This document shows, one piece after another, positions 1 to 12,280 of a DNA stretch of 64,000 nucleotides. Source of the stretch: Siniperca chuatsi (Eukaryota > Chordata > Actinopteri > Centrarchiformes > Sinipercidae). Numbering within the stretch: position 1 is the stretch's first letter; every line of letters begins with the position of its first letter. Position numbers and translations under genes: made by a program. The notes beneath the pieces are model-generated. The model ran no database searches. It had not been told where the DNA came from and saw only the letters and a program-made list of their open reading frames with translations. The stretch covers positions 19,605,955-19,669,954 of the forward strand of contig NC_058051.1 of assembly GCF_020085105.1 (NCBI RefSeq), in the 5' to 3' direction.

Positions 1-861
1 TAGCGAGGTGGAAAATAAGCATGTAGAGGTTGGTGGGGTGGACAGGTGCAGAGCACGTCTGACTTTCATTGAGGAAACTGGAGTTTGTGTCCTTTCCAAA
101 ACCTGCAATTAATGTTCGTCTTTTCAAATCTAAACATTAGATTTCACATAAGAATTTGTTGGGGGTGGTAGGGCCAACACTCTCCAGGTGCTCCGAGCTC
201 CCAGTCTGGGCAGAGTCAGCTGCATGGCTAACTCTGAGCTAACTAGCTAATGGCAGCTACAGTTAGCGGTTACTTTAGCAACAAGTAAAGCTATCTGTCA
301 GGAAATTCCGTAAATCACCAAGTTATTTTCTCCATAAAATAGTGTCCAGTTTCACCAAAATCAATGAATAAATTTGTGTTTTTGTATAGTATCAGTAACC
401 AGTGAGGCCTGATCCCCAGAAGCACTCTAGCATCTATCATTTTTCCAACCTAATTCTTGTCTCTTTTGTGGTCTGATAAATAGTAAATTCATCAAATTAA
501 GTGAAACCATATCGCTATTTTCCAAGCTATTGAGCTGTCATGTATCATGGGACCCATGTAAATGCAGAAAGGTTGGAAAAACGACAGACGGGTACTGAGA
601 ATACTGAGCTAGCTTCTTCTTAGCTGAACACCCATAGTGGTTGGTGTGTGAAGTAGTGCCGTAAAGTGTTACGCACTTCTCGCGGGTCATCGTTGGAGAT
701 CATACCCGCTCAACTCAAATTACATAGTGCAAGAACAGGCATTCAGGGCGCCAAGTGGGAATGAAAGAGGCACCATTCTCCCTATTACAAGTCAGTGTAC
801 CATCAAAATGATTTTGAAGCTGTTATTTTAAGGTAAAATGGTTGCATAATGTTGCTTTAAC
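1..861. mobile_element. Probable fish hAT-like non-autonomous repeat
   Basis: No coding potential. The text around 205-290 (repeated AGCTAACTAGCTAA-type strings) and the end at about 760-861 (ATTACAAGTCAGTGTACC, then TGCATAATGTTGCTTTAA) resemble a repeat I know from many percomorph genomic sequences. The right end looks like a hAT-type terminal repeat. The left end is outside the window or unclear. Family assignment is from memory and not proven. Confidence 0.45.
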
Positions 862-983
862 CGTAACCACAATCTGGCAATAGGGTTGGTATATGAGTGT
901 GTGTCTGTCTGTGGTTCACCTTAGGGCATAAGAACTTGGAGATGCCAGTTTGGACAAGTAACTGTGCATGATGCATTCCTGAA

Positions 984-1010
984 ACACACACACACACACA
1001 CACACACACA
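984..1010. repeat. (CA)n microsatellite
   Basis: About 13 uninterrupted CA units, followed by a looser CA/CT-rich tract to 1043. Confidence 0.9.
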
Positions 1011-2823
1011 GTCACTCTCTCTCACACACATATACACACACAGTATCTACACATCTGCAAGCAGCACACATCCATAATACATGTATGTATTTTTTCATTC
1101 AACTCAATAGTTTTATACTGCATTTATGGCAGTTTTGATATCGTGTGTTTACATTTCTGGAGGTTGCAGTGTATTGTAGTGGTTGTGGCAGTGGCAATGT
1201 TTGAGCCAAATGTAATGGTGCTCATGTTAAGGTACATTTATACGTCTATGTTAAAGGGTTACGGGTAGCAATGGAGCCTTTGCACGTAGCTACAGTTGTT
1301 ACACTGTTGCTGTTGCAGCTGACATGTAACTCTATGTTGGCAATGGAAATAACCACTGATTGGTCAGCTTGGGTTGCTTGTGTTTTCTCCTACAAGTTTC
1401 CAATGCCAGTGGAGATTTTTGATAGCAAAGACAACATTAAGCATGTTGAGGCTCGATAATCCTCTCTTTTTCAGTAAAAAACACCTAGCAGAACAATTTC
1501 CACTGCAGACCTTCTGCTTGTCTTTGTCACATAGTGGATGTTTGCCTACTAATGATATATTCAGACGTAAGGCAAGCCAAACCCTGCTATTGTTACTCGA
1601 TATGACAAAATTAATGAGAGAATGCAAACATAAGTGCAGTATGCCTGTGCTATTATGCCCATATCTACTTTAAATCCTCTTATAATTTGGATATTGTAGG
1701 GTTTTTAATGAAAAAAATATATGCACTTAATTAAGAGTAGTTGTTTGTGTATTTTGATTTGTGTTAATGTATTTTCTTTCTTTTTTCCCATCTTATTCTT
1801 TGGATAGTTTGGGGGTTGTTATATCGATGTTAATATAGTGCTCTATGTATTATAAAATTGTAAGATTTTGATTTACGATAAACATTGGCACTTTTGCCCT
1901 TATCTACCTTTTTTGTAATCTTTTTGTAATATTTGGATAGTGTGATGTTTCATAGATTTTAGATTTACCTAACTACCTGGGGGGAAATGTGTTTCTCAAG
2001 GTGTCTCATTCACCAATAATATATAATTACTGGTATAATTTATCCAGCATCTATGTATAGACTGTATTATGGAACTGTTGTGATGGTTGTCTACATACCT
2101 GATGAAGGTCATGTAGGCTATAAGGAATAAAAAACTAAAGCATGTAATGACCTGACACATTCACCACCTAACCTAAAACCTAACCAATATTAACTAAATA
2201 GCCCCTGTTTAGAACCCTGTTTCAATTAACACAATGTGCATACAGTCTGTAATTGTGTTTTTTTTATCCTTGTAGATACAGAAGCATACAATTGACCTAA
2301 AGAGAGATCTCTGCCTTCATATGTGCCATGGACCTCTTGCTGCCATTCCTGAATAATGTTTTAATGACACAATGAAGGTTATACATGCCATTATAATGCA
2401 TAGAACACATACCAAACACACAACAGCTGCTGTCAGTGCCTCTACTCTACATACCCTACTGTATGTGCACTTCACCATACACTTGAAAAATCCTAAGCAT
2501 GCATGTGTACACATACTATATTACTTTCAGGGGAGCCTCCAAGTATCACACTGGGCTTTGACAAAGTGCAAAAGGACTGTTGCCATAATACAAAGTTTGG
2601 AATGTAATCATATTCGATAGGTGGCTCAGTGTCAATAAATCAATACAGGTACAATCAGCTAGTTACAGCTGACACTGGAACAGCAACACATACAGCAGGT
2701 CGCAGGAGGAAGACAGAGAGCCAGGAGCAGCTGATAGGACAGAGCCAAGAGTAGCCAGAAGGTGAGTGGAAGAAGGGCAGCTAGAGCTGGAAAGAAGAGA
2801 GGAATGAACAAAGTTGAATTAAG

Positions 2824-2868
2824 CATGGCTGGGGAGGACAACAATGGCCTGGAACAGATGCAGCAACA
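2824..2868 (+). CDS. Orphan candidate first coding exon
   Basis: A start codon in agcATGG context opens a 15-codon frame (MAGEDNNGLEQMQQQ) that ends exactly at a usable donor, CAACAG|gtatgg, in phase 0. It is preceded by about 150 nt of purine-rich, 5'UTR-like sequence. I do not recognise the protein and found no matching downstream exon in the window. It may be chance, a retroelement fragment, or the start of a gene whose other exons I could not see. Confidence 0.2.
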
Positions 2869-3477
2869 GGTATGGGACGGATAAACACCAAAGATATTGA
2901 GTATCTGAACTTCCCCCTCTCTTTTTATTTGGACTTTTAAATTTTCCCCTATGTTACTGAACTTTTAGATTCCCCCCTGGATTTTAGCTTTCCTTCCCTG
3001 TTGGTGTACCTTCTTTTTAGTTATTAGACTTTTATCTCTTTAACTGGGTGGATACCTGTTTTAATGAAGGCCTATTGCATTTGCCTATTTAACTATTTAA
3101 CATTTTATTTAATATAAAGCTATTAATTTAAGTGTTGTTCAACTTACCTTAAGCTACGGTGTTCTGTGTAAAACCAGTGCTGCTCTTCCCCAGTTTTAAA
3201 AGAACCTGTGTATACTACAAGCTGGAGACTTGGACTCCTTAACCAGGTGGTGTTGTCAGCAATTGAATTAGTTCTACCCGATTTTTAGATTCCATCAGCC
3301 CCTGGGTGACATTTGGCAATCACATGTGCAACACATTCTCTTCAAGCGCTGTGGACACTGAGCTCTTTCATTGCTGAATCTACAGAGAATTGCCACCTGA
3401 ATTTGCAGTTCCCTTCAGCTTTGTAGTATCTTACAGTTCATTGTTCAGCTGTCCGGCCGCAACTTTACTGTTTAGGT

Positions 3478-3812
3478 TCACTCACTGCTCTCATAGCATC
3501 AACGGCAGACAGACAAAGTTAGCAATTAACTTGTTTAACATAGTGGAGCATTAGCAGCTAAAGAGCCAGATATTTCCCTCAGGAGTTGGTAGAGACCAAA
3601 CACAGAGATAAATGAGTGAATATTGTACTTACGTTTGCCAGGTGGCCAGAAACATGACTCCAAATGAATGATAGTGTGTCTTCTTAACTACTGGATATGC
3701 AATTAAGCAACTGTTTGCTAACAAGTTATCCATATTAACATAAAAGGTGATGATATGTTGAAGTTGTGTTTATAACTTGTATCTGTTATCCCCAAGTGGC
3801 CAAAATAAAATC
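3478..3812 (+). repeat. Interspersed repeat, copy A (partner at 58.09 kb, opposite strand)
   Basis: The strings GATATTTCCCTCAGGAGTTG and GACTCCAAATGAATGATA recur as their reverse complement at 58.1-58.4 kb. The element ends near CCCCAAGTGGCCAAAA. Copies look 80-90% alike by eye. No coding potential is seen. It is probably a non-autonomous DNA transposon or SINE of the fish; the class is not determined. Confidence 0.7.
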
Positions 3813-5236
3813 TGTATTGTCTGTTTTAGTAAGATAAATCAAAATTGTAAAGTATTACTCAATTTTATATGTATTTATATTCTCAAAAGAAATTATTATT
3901 TTTAATATTAGATTTAAATAGTTAATATTTAAATTGTTTAATAAAAGTTAAAATGAACCTGCTGAACACCCTTTTTCCCCAACAAATGTGTGTCCCACCC
4001 AATCAGGACCTTAATTTGGCTAGTTACTAGGTAAAAAACATGTGATTGGTGGTCCCTCGAATTTTGTAGAAGGCCTTGCCAAAACAACTAACAAAGCTAC
4101 ATTCTGGAGAGACATTAAAACTAATCAATCACATTTCACCTCTGAGAGGGCAGGTTCTTTTATCAATAAAATAGTGATGACTTCTGCCAGAAGTCCTGTG
4201 ATTTTTTTCAGGTGAGGAAACTAGGGATATTGAAGTTAACTTGTTGGTAATGTCATTTTCACAACTGAAATAGGATGAGAATGTTGATCTGGTGAATAAT
4301 GTGATAATTAGCCATCTGGGTAGGTTTTGGACATTATTTTACTTGTGGATTTAGCTGCAGGAGAGTTTTGAGACTGAGGTTTAAAGACTGTCAAGTCTCC
4401 AGATCATTGCTGTGTTTGTAATAGTATTTCTACTATTGTAATACTGATAGGGGGACTTGATTTGTACAGAAATCACTACAATGGATGTTATGAAAAACAC
4501 CAAAGAAGCAGGAAATATTTGCCTGTTCACAACTTAGCTGTAAAACCACAACATGGCCTTTTGCATCACCAACAATTCATCAGAGCAACCCATCAACAAA
4601 CTTTCTTGCAGTGTGAATGTGATAACTCCATGATCCTTGTCCTTGACCCAAACCCAGATCCCATGACCCAAAGCCCCCTATCTACCAAGTCCAGTAATCA
4701 TACAAAATACCTTCATGCCTATTAAGTGGGCTCTCGAGCTTTTCACTAAAGGCATGCAGTACTAATGAACTTCCTTTTCAGTTAATTCCAATTCACTGTT
4801 TCTTCTCAGCAATCCTAGGTTTTAAATACAGAACCTGACAGGTATCAAGAGTAAAGCTTTAGATAATTTGTGCACATGAATAAGTAATTCATGCTCTCAA
4901 AGAAATAAATAAAGAATATCTTCCTCTTCTTCTAGTACTGTTTATCTCTGACACACAGATGTGCATGAAGATCTGACAGAGAACGAGTGTTTTACTTGTA
5001 GGGTTGATCATGTCCCTGGTGGCTTTGAGGAGGGTTACTTTGCCTGCCCTGGAGATGATTGTTTAATGAAAAAAAATCATCAACCTCCCAGAGCAGTCAC
5101 AATATGGATTTAGCCCCTCATCCAGGAATCTCAAAGACTAACAAATCTCCACTCTTTAATAGACAGGATATGAAGGATATCTGCCACAGCAATCACAGAT
5201 CACAGATCAGTGCCAGTCAAATGTGAGTGTGTACTT

Positions 5237-5462
5237 ACTACATAGTGAGGTTTTCTACCTACAGAGTGAGGACATTTTTAGAAAGTGAGGGCATTTTGGC
5301 CGGTCCTCACAACGTCAAAGGGCTGTTTGGAGGTTAAGACTTGATTTTAAGGGTTAGGTTAGAATTAGGTTAGGGTTAGGCATTTAGTTGTGATGGTTAA
5401 GGTTAGGGTTAGGGGCTAGGGAATGCATTATGTCAATGACAATCCTCGCAAAGATAGAAGTA
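5237..5462 (+). repeat. Fish repeat with short telomere-like (GGTTAG) stretches, adjoining a GT microsatellite
   Basis: The sequence starts with GTGAGGACATTTTTAG-type units repeated near 5267 and 5284. It continues through GGCCGGTCCTCACAACGTCA, then a run rich in TTAGGGTTAG/TTAGGTTAG between 5340 and 5425. I recognise this arrangement as a dispersed element in percomorph DNA, normally ending at a GT microsatellite as it does here. Confidence 0.6.
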
Positions 5463-5467
5463 CAAGG

Positions 5468-5469
<2 letters not shown>

Positions 5470-5496
<27 letters not shown>
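5470..5496. repeat. (GT)n microsatellite
   Basis: About 13 GT units at the right end of the neighbouring dispersed repeat. Confidence 0.9.
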
Positions 5497-5498
<2 letters not shown>

Positions 5499-8400
5499 TT
5501 TCTATATGTGTGTGGGAAAGAGAGAGTGCATGCATGCATATGTAAGTACATTTGTGTGGTTTGGATTAAGAAACCCCAATGTGCTGATCTACAGACTGCC
5601 TTGTGTTTTCTCAGGCTATTGGTTATTAAGGTCAGAATTTGTGCATTGGTGACCCCAGATATCTAACTTCAGGCAGACTGCATCAATTTAGCACCGAGGC
5701 ACTACTGCTGAAACTGAGGCATGACTACGACTAAAGCAATTCCCAAGTGGACAAGTCAGGAATCCTGTTAGATTAGCCCCTGATCCCCCTAAAGCATGTA
5801 GGCGTCAGCAGTGCATCCCAAAGGGAAAGTAGGTTTCATTGCTTTGTACGGTATGTATATCTTTGATATTTGGCCTCACAGCACTCATCCCTTCACTCAT
5901 AAAACGTTGATCTTTTCTTCTCAACATTAAAACCCAAACAAACACATTTACAATACACTCCTATGTACTTGCTGGAGACTGAGGTCTCTCCCGGGCGTGT
6001 GAAATAATTGTGTGAAAAGCTGGACTCCAAATTGGTTGGGTGTGACGGCCACCGATTTGCCAACCATTCCATTGCTTTTATGGGACTGACAGGGCTGCCA
6101 AAAGAAAAGGAGAGTGAAGCACTGCCTTCAAATTGAACAAGACAGAAAAAGAAACAAATACTTGTATAAAAAGATTAAACCAAGCGGAAGCAATCTGAAA
6201 AATAGAACAAAGAAAAAAAAGACTGTGCTTCAGTTGTTTCTATAAATCAGTGAATGGCTCATTCTTTATTACTGTGCACATTCTCCAAAAGTTTCCAAGT
6301 GTAACAGATGCTGAGAGCTGTGTGAAATGTGTTTGTCTTTCATTCATTCACTCACAATCAAATGAGAAACAAAACACCTTTTACAGAAGCAGAGAAATCA
6401 GCTGCTAAATCTCCAGAGCTCATTGTTTGTGTCGTGTTAGCCCTCATAAGAGCCTGTACATCATAACAGTTACTGTCAGTGCATGTGAGAGGCAAACATT
6501 TAAACATACAGTATGGATAATTCCCTTGTCTGTCTTTGTATGGTATTCAGCTTACTGTTTTATGGAGAGACAAGTTATCTTCTCATGTTCAGAGACATTG
6601 CTAGGACTGCTTCGAGCTGTTGACTGGCACACACATGAAACCGCAGCACACAGAGAGTTAGGGATCTTCTTCTCTCATAAAATAATTTTAAATACATGTA
6701 TTTTTACTAATTATTTGTTTACTATATGAGTGACTGGTTAAACTTTTTTTGTCTGTACCATTATGAAGAGGAAAAGATTTTGAAGTGAACCCGTGTAACT
6801 CGCTAAACAATGGCTAATGTGGCCACTAGTGCCAATTATGGGGAAATGGTAAATGCTAACATGTACTGTAACGATAGCAGAGCCGTAAAGTCAGTGAACT
6901 GACTCAGTTACACAGCATCTACCAAAGGTTTGCTAACATTAGCTGACATAAGCTACTGGTCATTCCAGACCAAGTAAGGCTGTAGCTGCAAACCCCTTGA
7001 GTGTATTGAACTGAACAAAAGTGTGTTTTATTGCTTATGAATTAAACTTTTCATTTGATAGAGGAAGAATGTGTTAATTTTTCTTTTGAAATTGACATAG
7101 TCTTATTTTGACTGTAATAAAATTATGACCATAATAGTAATTTAGGTCAATATAAGACTAATATGAGTAAAGCCCAGGTTGGATGTCTGTGAGCACCCCC
7201 CAGATTGTGGAGTGACAGCCAACACCAATCTTATGTATAAAAACACCCCTTCCTTCCCCCTCTCTGACCATTAAATGTGACCAGATCACTGCACGTGTTT
7301 CCGTCTCAGCGCGGTTCTTTGTTTGTCTATCCATGAATCCAGGCAGCCCTTGTGTTGGGGGTGCAGGAAGGGATCCAGACTGGAAGCTGTGAGAGTAGAA
7401 TATCATTAGCCACAAAGCAGATCTTCACTCTGCATCCCCTGTATATAAACTCATATATAAACATATGGCCAGCACCGTCTTTACTGTAGAGCCAGCTGCA
7501 TGTGACCCAGTGAGCTCTCAGATCAAATGTTTACTTTGGACTGGATGTCTTCTCTTAAAGTACAGGAACAAGACACCCCAATTCTGAACAGAGAGGTGGA
7601 TACCCCTTTCAGGTTCTGACACCAAACCCGGCAAAACAGAGGAACTGGTTTTAGTGTGTGTCCTGGGCACACATGTACATACATACAAAATCACCCCCCA
7701 CACACACATGCATACACATTTGTATTATCTACCATGGGCTCCATTTGCCAACAGCAGTTCCACATCAGCTGAAGACAGAACAGAATTGAGGATGAAGATG
7801 TGGACTGAGACATCAGTAAATACTAATGTAATACTAATGTTTTTTTTCTGTATAAATGCAGTATGTTAGCAAATGGACTGACAAATAAATATACTGTACA
7901 AAAAATATTTTGACATTCTGAGCAAAACCATGTCCTGATGTTCCTGTACTCCACCCAGCCTTAAATGTTTATACTGTGATCTCCAAAATCACTGGCATGT
8001 CCACAGTAGTAGTCCTCTGATTCCACTCAGGACACTCCAGTAGTTTGTGTGCAGGCGTTCTGTGGGCAGTCAGGGCCTGACTTTCATTAGCCAGCTGTGG
8101 TTCAGTGGTAATGCGGATATGGAGAAGGCCCAGAGCAGAAACATGGAGCTGGTCCAGACCAGGACAGGGGCCATTGTCTGTTTACTGGCCAGACACCATG
8201 GGTCAGAGAGGTAAACATCACCAGCAGCACCAGACAAAGCCACATAACAGAAAGAAGGTGACATGGGAAGAAGGGAGGGGGACATAGAGAAAGAGTAAAG
8301 AGTGTTTGTGGAAACATCTGAGTGATACTCCTTCTGGGTTTGCTGCAGAGAGAGGGAGCTGTTTGCCAAAGTGTTTAGGGTTGAAAAATGCTTTGTTGCA

Positions 8401-10349
8401 GCTTTTATTGACATCATGACAGATGAGCAGCTTCTGCAAGTTGTTAGTAATTTGGGTTGAGTGACTTAAGCCCCTTAATTATCCTTAAGCCAACATACCA
8501 CACTTATACCACACCTAACATGTTGCTGGATTGTTGCTCAAGCCAGCAGGCTTTTTTTTTTTAAATCTAGATGATTTAATACTTTTAGTTGTCTCTCAGT
8601 TTTGTTTGCAATAATGTGCTCCATTACCCCAGACTCTTCGAACCTCTCCCATGTCAGCTTCATGACCCAACCTACTCATTAGAGACCCATTGAATTCACA
8701 ACTAGCTTATCTGTGTTTAGCTATTAGGTCACATATATTAGATCCAGGGCCATTATCTCTTCTTCACAGTTCCATTAACATCTTGGAATAAACTCAAACT
8801 GCTTTGGTCATATCTGTATATGAGCTTTAACCAGATTTCAAACTCACTGGCCAAATGTCCCATTCCTGGTAATATCTAATGTCTTCCCATGCATCTGTTG
8901 CCAAGTCTTTGGCGTTGTATCAAGCCTTGCACTGTGTGCATCACATGGCTGTGTTTATTGCCTGTGGTTTAACATCAATAGAAAAATGGCCTCCTGTGAG
9001 CCAAACACGTGGCCACCTGGCTCCAGTAAGCCTGACCACAACATGGATGCAGACGCATATGTGCTCACACACACTGAAAGAAGCCTGTCCCATTAGACAG
9101 ACTTAATTGCAGTGGTGACAGCAGCAGGATAGGACAGGAGACAGCTAGGGCTCAGATTAGGGACGATCAGCTGAAATGACTCTGGGATTCAGGCCAGCAA
9201 GTGAGGGAGAGTTAGAGCTGGAGAGAAGGAGGGAAAGACTTTAAAGAAAATGGTAATTAGGGGTTATTTACTTAATATCCCTAATAAACATACCCTGATG
9301 AGAATTGATGTTTCTTTTGGGTCTGCTAATGATTAACAGTGGATTTTGGGGAGCTGAGAATAAAGAAGGGACAGCAAACTAGAAAATACTGATAACAGAT
9401 CAGACCCGACTCTCCCTGCTCTGCTACTCTGGATGATTGTCCCATAACTCAACTTGAGCCTGGACAGGGAAAAGCAGAGGGATGGAGGAAGTGGAATACG
9501 GTAGGAAAGAGTTGGATGGGAAAAAAGTACACAGAGGAGACGGGAAGAGGAAGATTTACTGTTGTATTAAAGAGATGCGGGAATAAAAAAGGGGAGATGG
9601 GGATTTTTCTGCAGCTCTCTGTGTCACTAAACAAATCCTGCGCCTTTTAGAATGACCTACAGCATGATCCATAAGGGAGAACTATACACACCTGCACTGC
9701 CCTCTGAGAGAGAGGGGGAGCTGTGAAGAAGTGTCAAGAAAAACAAGAAAAGGAGAAAAAAAAACAAATATAGTGACACTGAAGAGCTGAATATAAAACT
9801 GAGAGTTCCACTTACTAGCTTTTTCCAGAGCTTTCAACCACATCTCACAGTCTAGGGACGAGTGGAATTTGAAAAATGAGTGTACTCTAATACTCAGTGA
9901 GTTTGAATCCAATAACCCTAATCCAAAATAACCAACTATCTGCATGACGCTGAGCAAACTCCATTCACCAATGAAGACTGTGAGATGCGGTTGACAGCTC
10001 CACAAAAAGCTGATAAATGGACCTGAAGGTTAAGATTAATAAATCAATCTACTACTTCCCAAGGTCAACACTGACCTTTCATGCTCAATTCTACAGTATT
10101 TTAACAGAAAAACAGATTTCATCATGATTTAAAGAGAAATGTGTCAATGTCTTTCACTCACTAAGCTCTTGAAAAGAATTATTTTCTTGACCACTTTTTA
10201 TTTTCTGTTTCCTTCTAAGATAAATGGGCAGCTTTGCCTGTCCAAAAAGGAAGTTAATTAAATGTCTTTTTTTTTTTCATTTTTCCACAAGAAAAACCAA
10301 AAATAACCAGCACAAGCCAAGTCAAAGCAGCCATCTATTAAACTTTACA

Positions 10350-10556
10350 GCAGTGGTTCCCAACCAACAGGTCGCAAGACAAATTTGAGGGAAGAGGAAA
10401 GCAGAAAAAACATATTTATGCAAGACAACGAATCTTTGCTTTTTCCTTTTCCTTTTCTTATTAATTACTAAATCGTTTTAATTCTTTAGGACTTTTAGAA
10501 TTTAGGATAATTTATTTTAATTCATTTTATAAAATAATTGTTCTAATAAAGCAAGT
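10350..10556 (+). mobile_element. Decayed hAT-like repeat fragment
   Basis: Begins CAGTGGTTCCCAACC, a typical terminal sequence of hAT-type elements, then GGTCGCAAGACAAATTTGAG and GGGAGAGGAAAG-like text that I recognise from fish repeats. It is AT-rich and degenerate to the right. Confidence 0.45.
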
Positions 10557-10574
10557 TTCATTTTGCACACATTA

Positions 10575-10692
10575 GATACACATCAGGGGCAATTTGGTGT
10601 CTTTGAGTGTCTTGCTCAAAGACACTTTCACATTTGGACTGGACCTTACCATTAAAGACTGAGCTGCTCTAACACCTGAGCTACAGCAGCCT
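10575..10692 (-). mobile_element. tRNA-derived SINE fragment (head with A box)
   Basis: On the minus strand the element begins GCTGTAGCTCAGGTGTTAGA, a good match to a tRNA D-arm and the RNA polymerase III A box. GTGTCTTTGAGCAAGACACT and CACCAAATTGCCCCTGATG follow, both body sequences of a common fish SINE. The B-box part is missing or degraded. The other part of the same family is seen at 16.15-16.33 kb. Confidence 0.65.
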
Positions 10693-10961
10693 AACATTTA
10701 GCAGTACTTTAGAGTAAGATAAACGCATGTGTGCATTACTTGCATTCACTATTTAAAAATGTATTTTACTTATTTGAAAATACCGCTGTGTATTAAATCC
10801 TTGAATCTTTCATTCCAAGTTGAAAATACCTGCTGACATCATATATCATACCTGATTGATTGGGGATGGGAGAGGGAGAGGGAGAATTTCACAGAAGAGC
10901 ATAGACAAAGAAGAGGTTTCTATATTTTAACATTAAGGGACAAAAATCTAAGCAGACAAAA

Positions 10962-10964
<3 letters not shown>

Positions 10965-11030
<66 letters not shown>
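10965..11030. repeat. (GT)n microsatellite
   Basis: About 33 uninterrupted GT units. Confidence 0.95.
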
Positions 11031-11034
<4 letters not shown>

Positions 11035-12245
11035 GAGGGAGAAAAATCTGAATAATACATCAGAAATCTCTGAATTATTCACAGGGTGGAGGGTGTTAGT
11101 GCAGGCGGTAGAGGGTTAAGAGAAACGAGGCAAAGAGGAAGTATGGAAAATTGATAGAAAGCAGAAAAAGGACGGAAGAAAACAGGAATGACTTTAATAC
11201 CCAGTAGAAAACGGTGAGTGATGAATGTTTTCATCCTCCTCAGAGCGCCATCTGAAAGGCCTGCTCTGCTCAGGGTTTCCCTCCTGCCCTTCCTCTCCAC
11301 CCTGCAACCATTCAGCGGGTTCTCCCCTGGGTGTGGGGCTACCAGGAGGGGTCTGCTTTCACCTCAAAACCCTCACACACACAACTGTTCAAGAAAAATA
11401 GGGGTAGGAAGAGAAAGTGAGCAATAGCCAGAGGTTGTGTGTGTGTATTTGGGGTGCAGTGGTATTCAAATCCTTTCTGCTGTGACAAGGTCTGCCAGAG
11501 TTCATCCTCTGAGTGCCACAGCCAAAGACAACACACACACACTAAAAATGGAAGTCATCTGATGGGCAGGTGGGGGAGAGTGAAAGATATCTGATGGACT
11601 GTGGAGGGGGAATAGGGACCAGGAAAGGAGCTTTACTGTGGTTTGTGTAAATTGTGCTTGATTCAAAATGACTTGTCCAATGTTTAGTTAAGCTCTCAAG
11701 GATGATAAACAGCACAGGCGCAGACATTTTTATGAGCTCTGTCATCAGTGAGACATGACTAGAGGTTATCGCTGTCTCTGTTGTGCCGCCGTGTCTGTGT
11801 GTGTGCTAATCACAGCATGTACTTGTTTCACCTCTACAACTTTAGTTAGTTAGCCTGGGAAATTTATTGGCCAGCTGTGGTGGCCTTTTGCCTTACATGA
11901 TCAGAGAGGCAGACACACAGACACTGACACACACACATGCCTGCTGACCAGACCTCAAAAGGTCTACCACCTTGTTTTTAGCTCCTGCCTTTAATCACTT
12001 CAGCAGATCACTATAACAGAACATATTCTTCACACAATTGCACACACACTCTTTCTCTCCCCTGGTGTGTATGAAATGTCCAGGAGGGATTTTTAACTTT
12101 GTCCACACCGCACACTCATATAGCCTACATGTCCTGGGAAAATGTACACATGCCTGCCTCACATTTGGGTCATGCGAGTTAGGCGTGAAACCCTGCTGGT
12201 ACTACAGCAGAGAAGGAATACAGAGGAATCGCAGCCTGGTCATCA

Positions 12246-12280
12246 GCACACACACACACACACACACACATACACACACG
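12246..12280. repeat. (CA)n microsatellite
   Basis: About 16 CA units with one interruption near the right end. Confidence 0.85.

Noticed and set aside
1271..1459. Plus-strand frame with a hydrophobic start resembling a signal peptide
   Set aside because: No family resemblance, no splice context, and it sits in repeat-rich AT-rich DNA; the overlapping frames on both strands are equally open.
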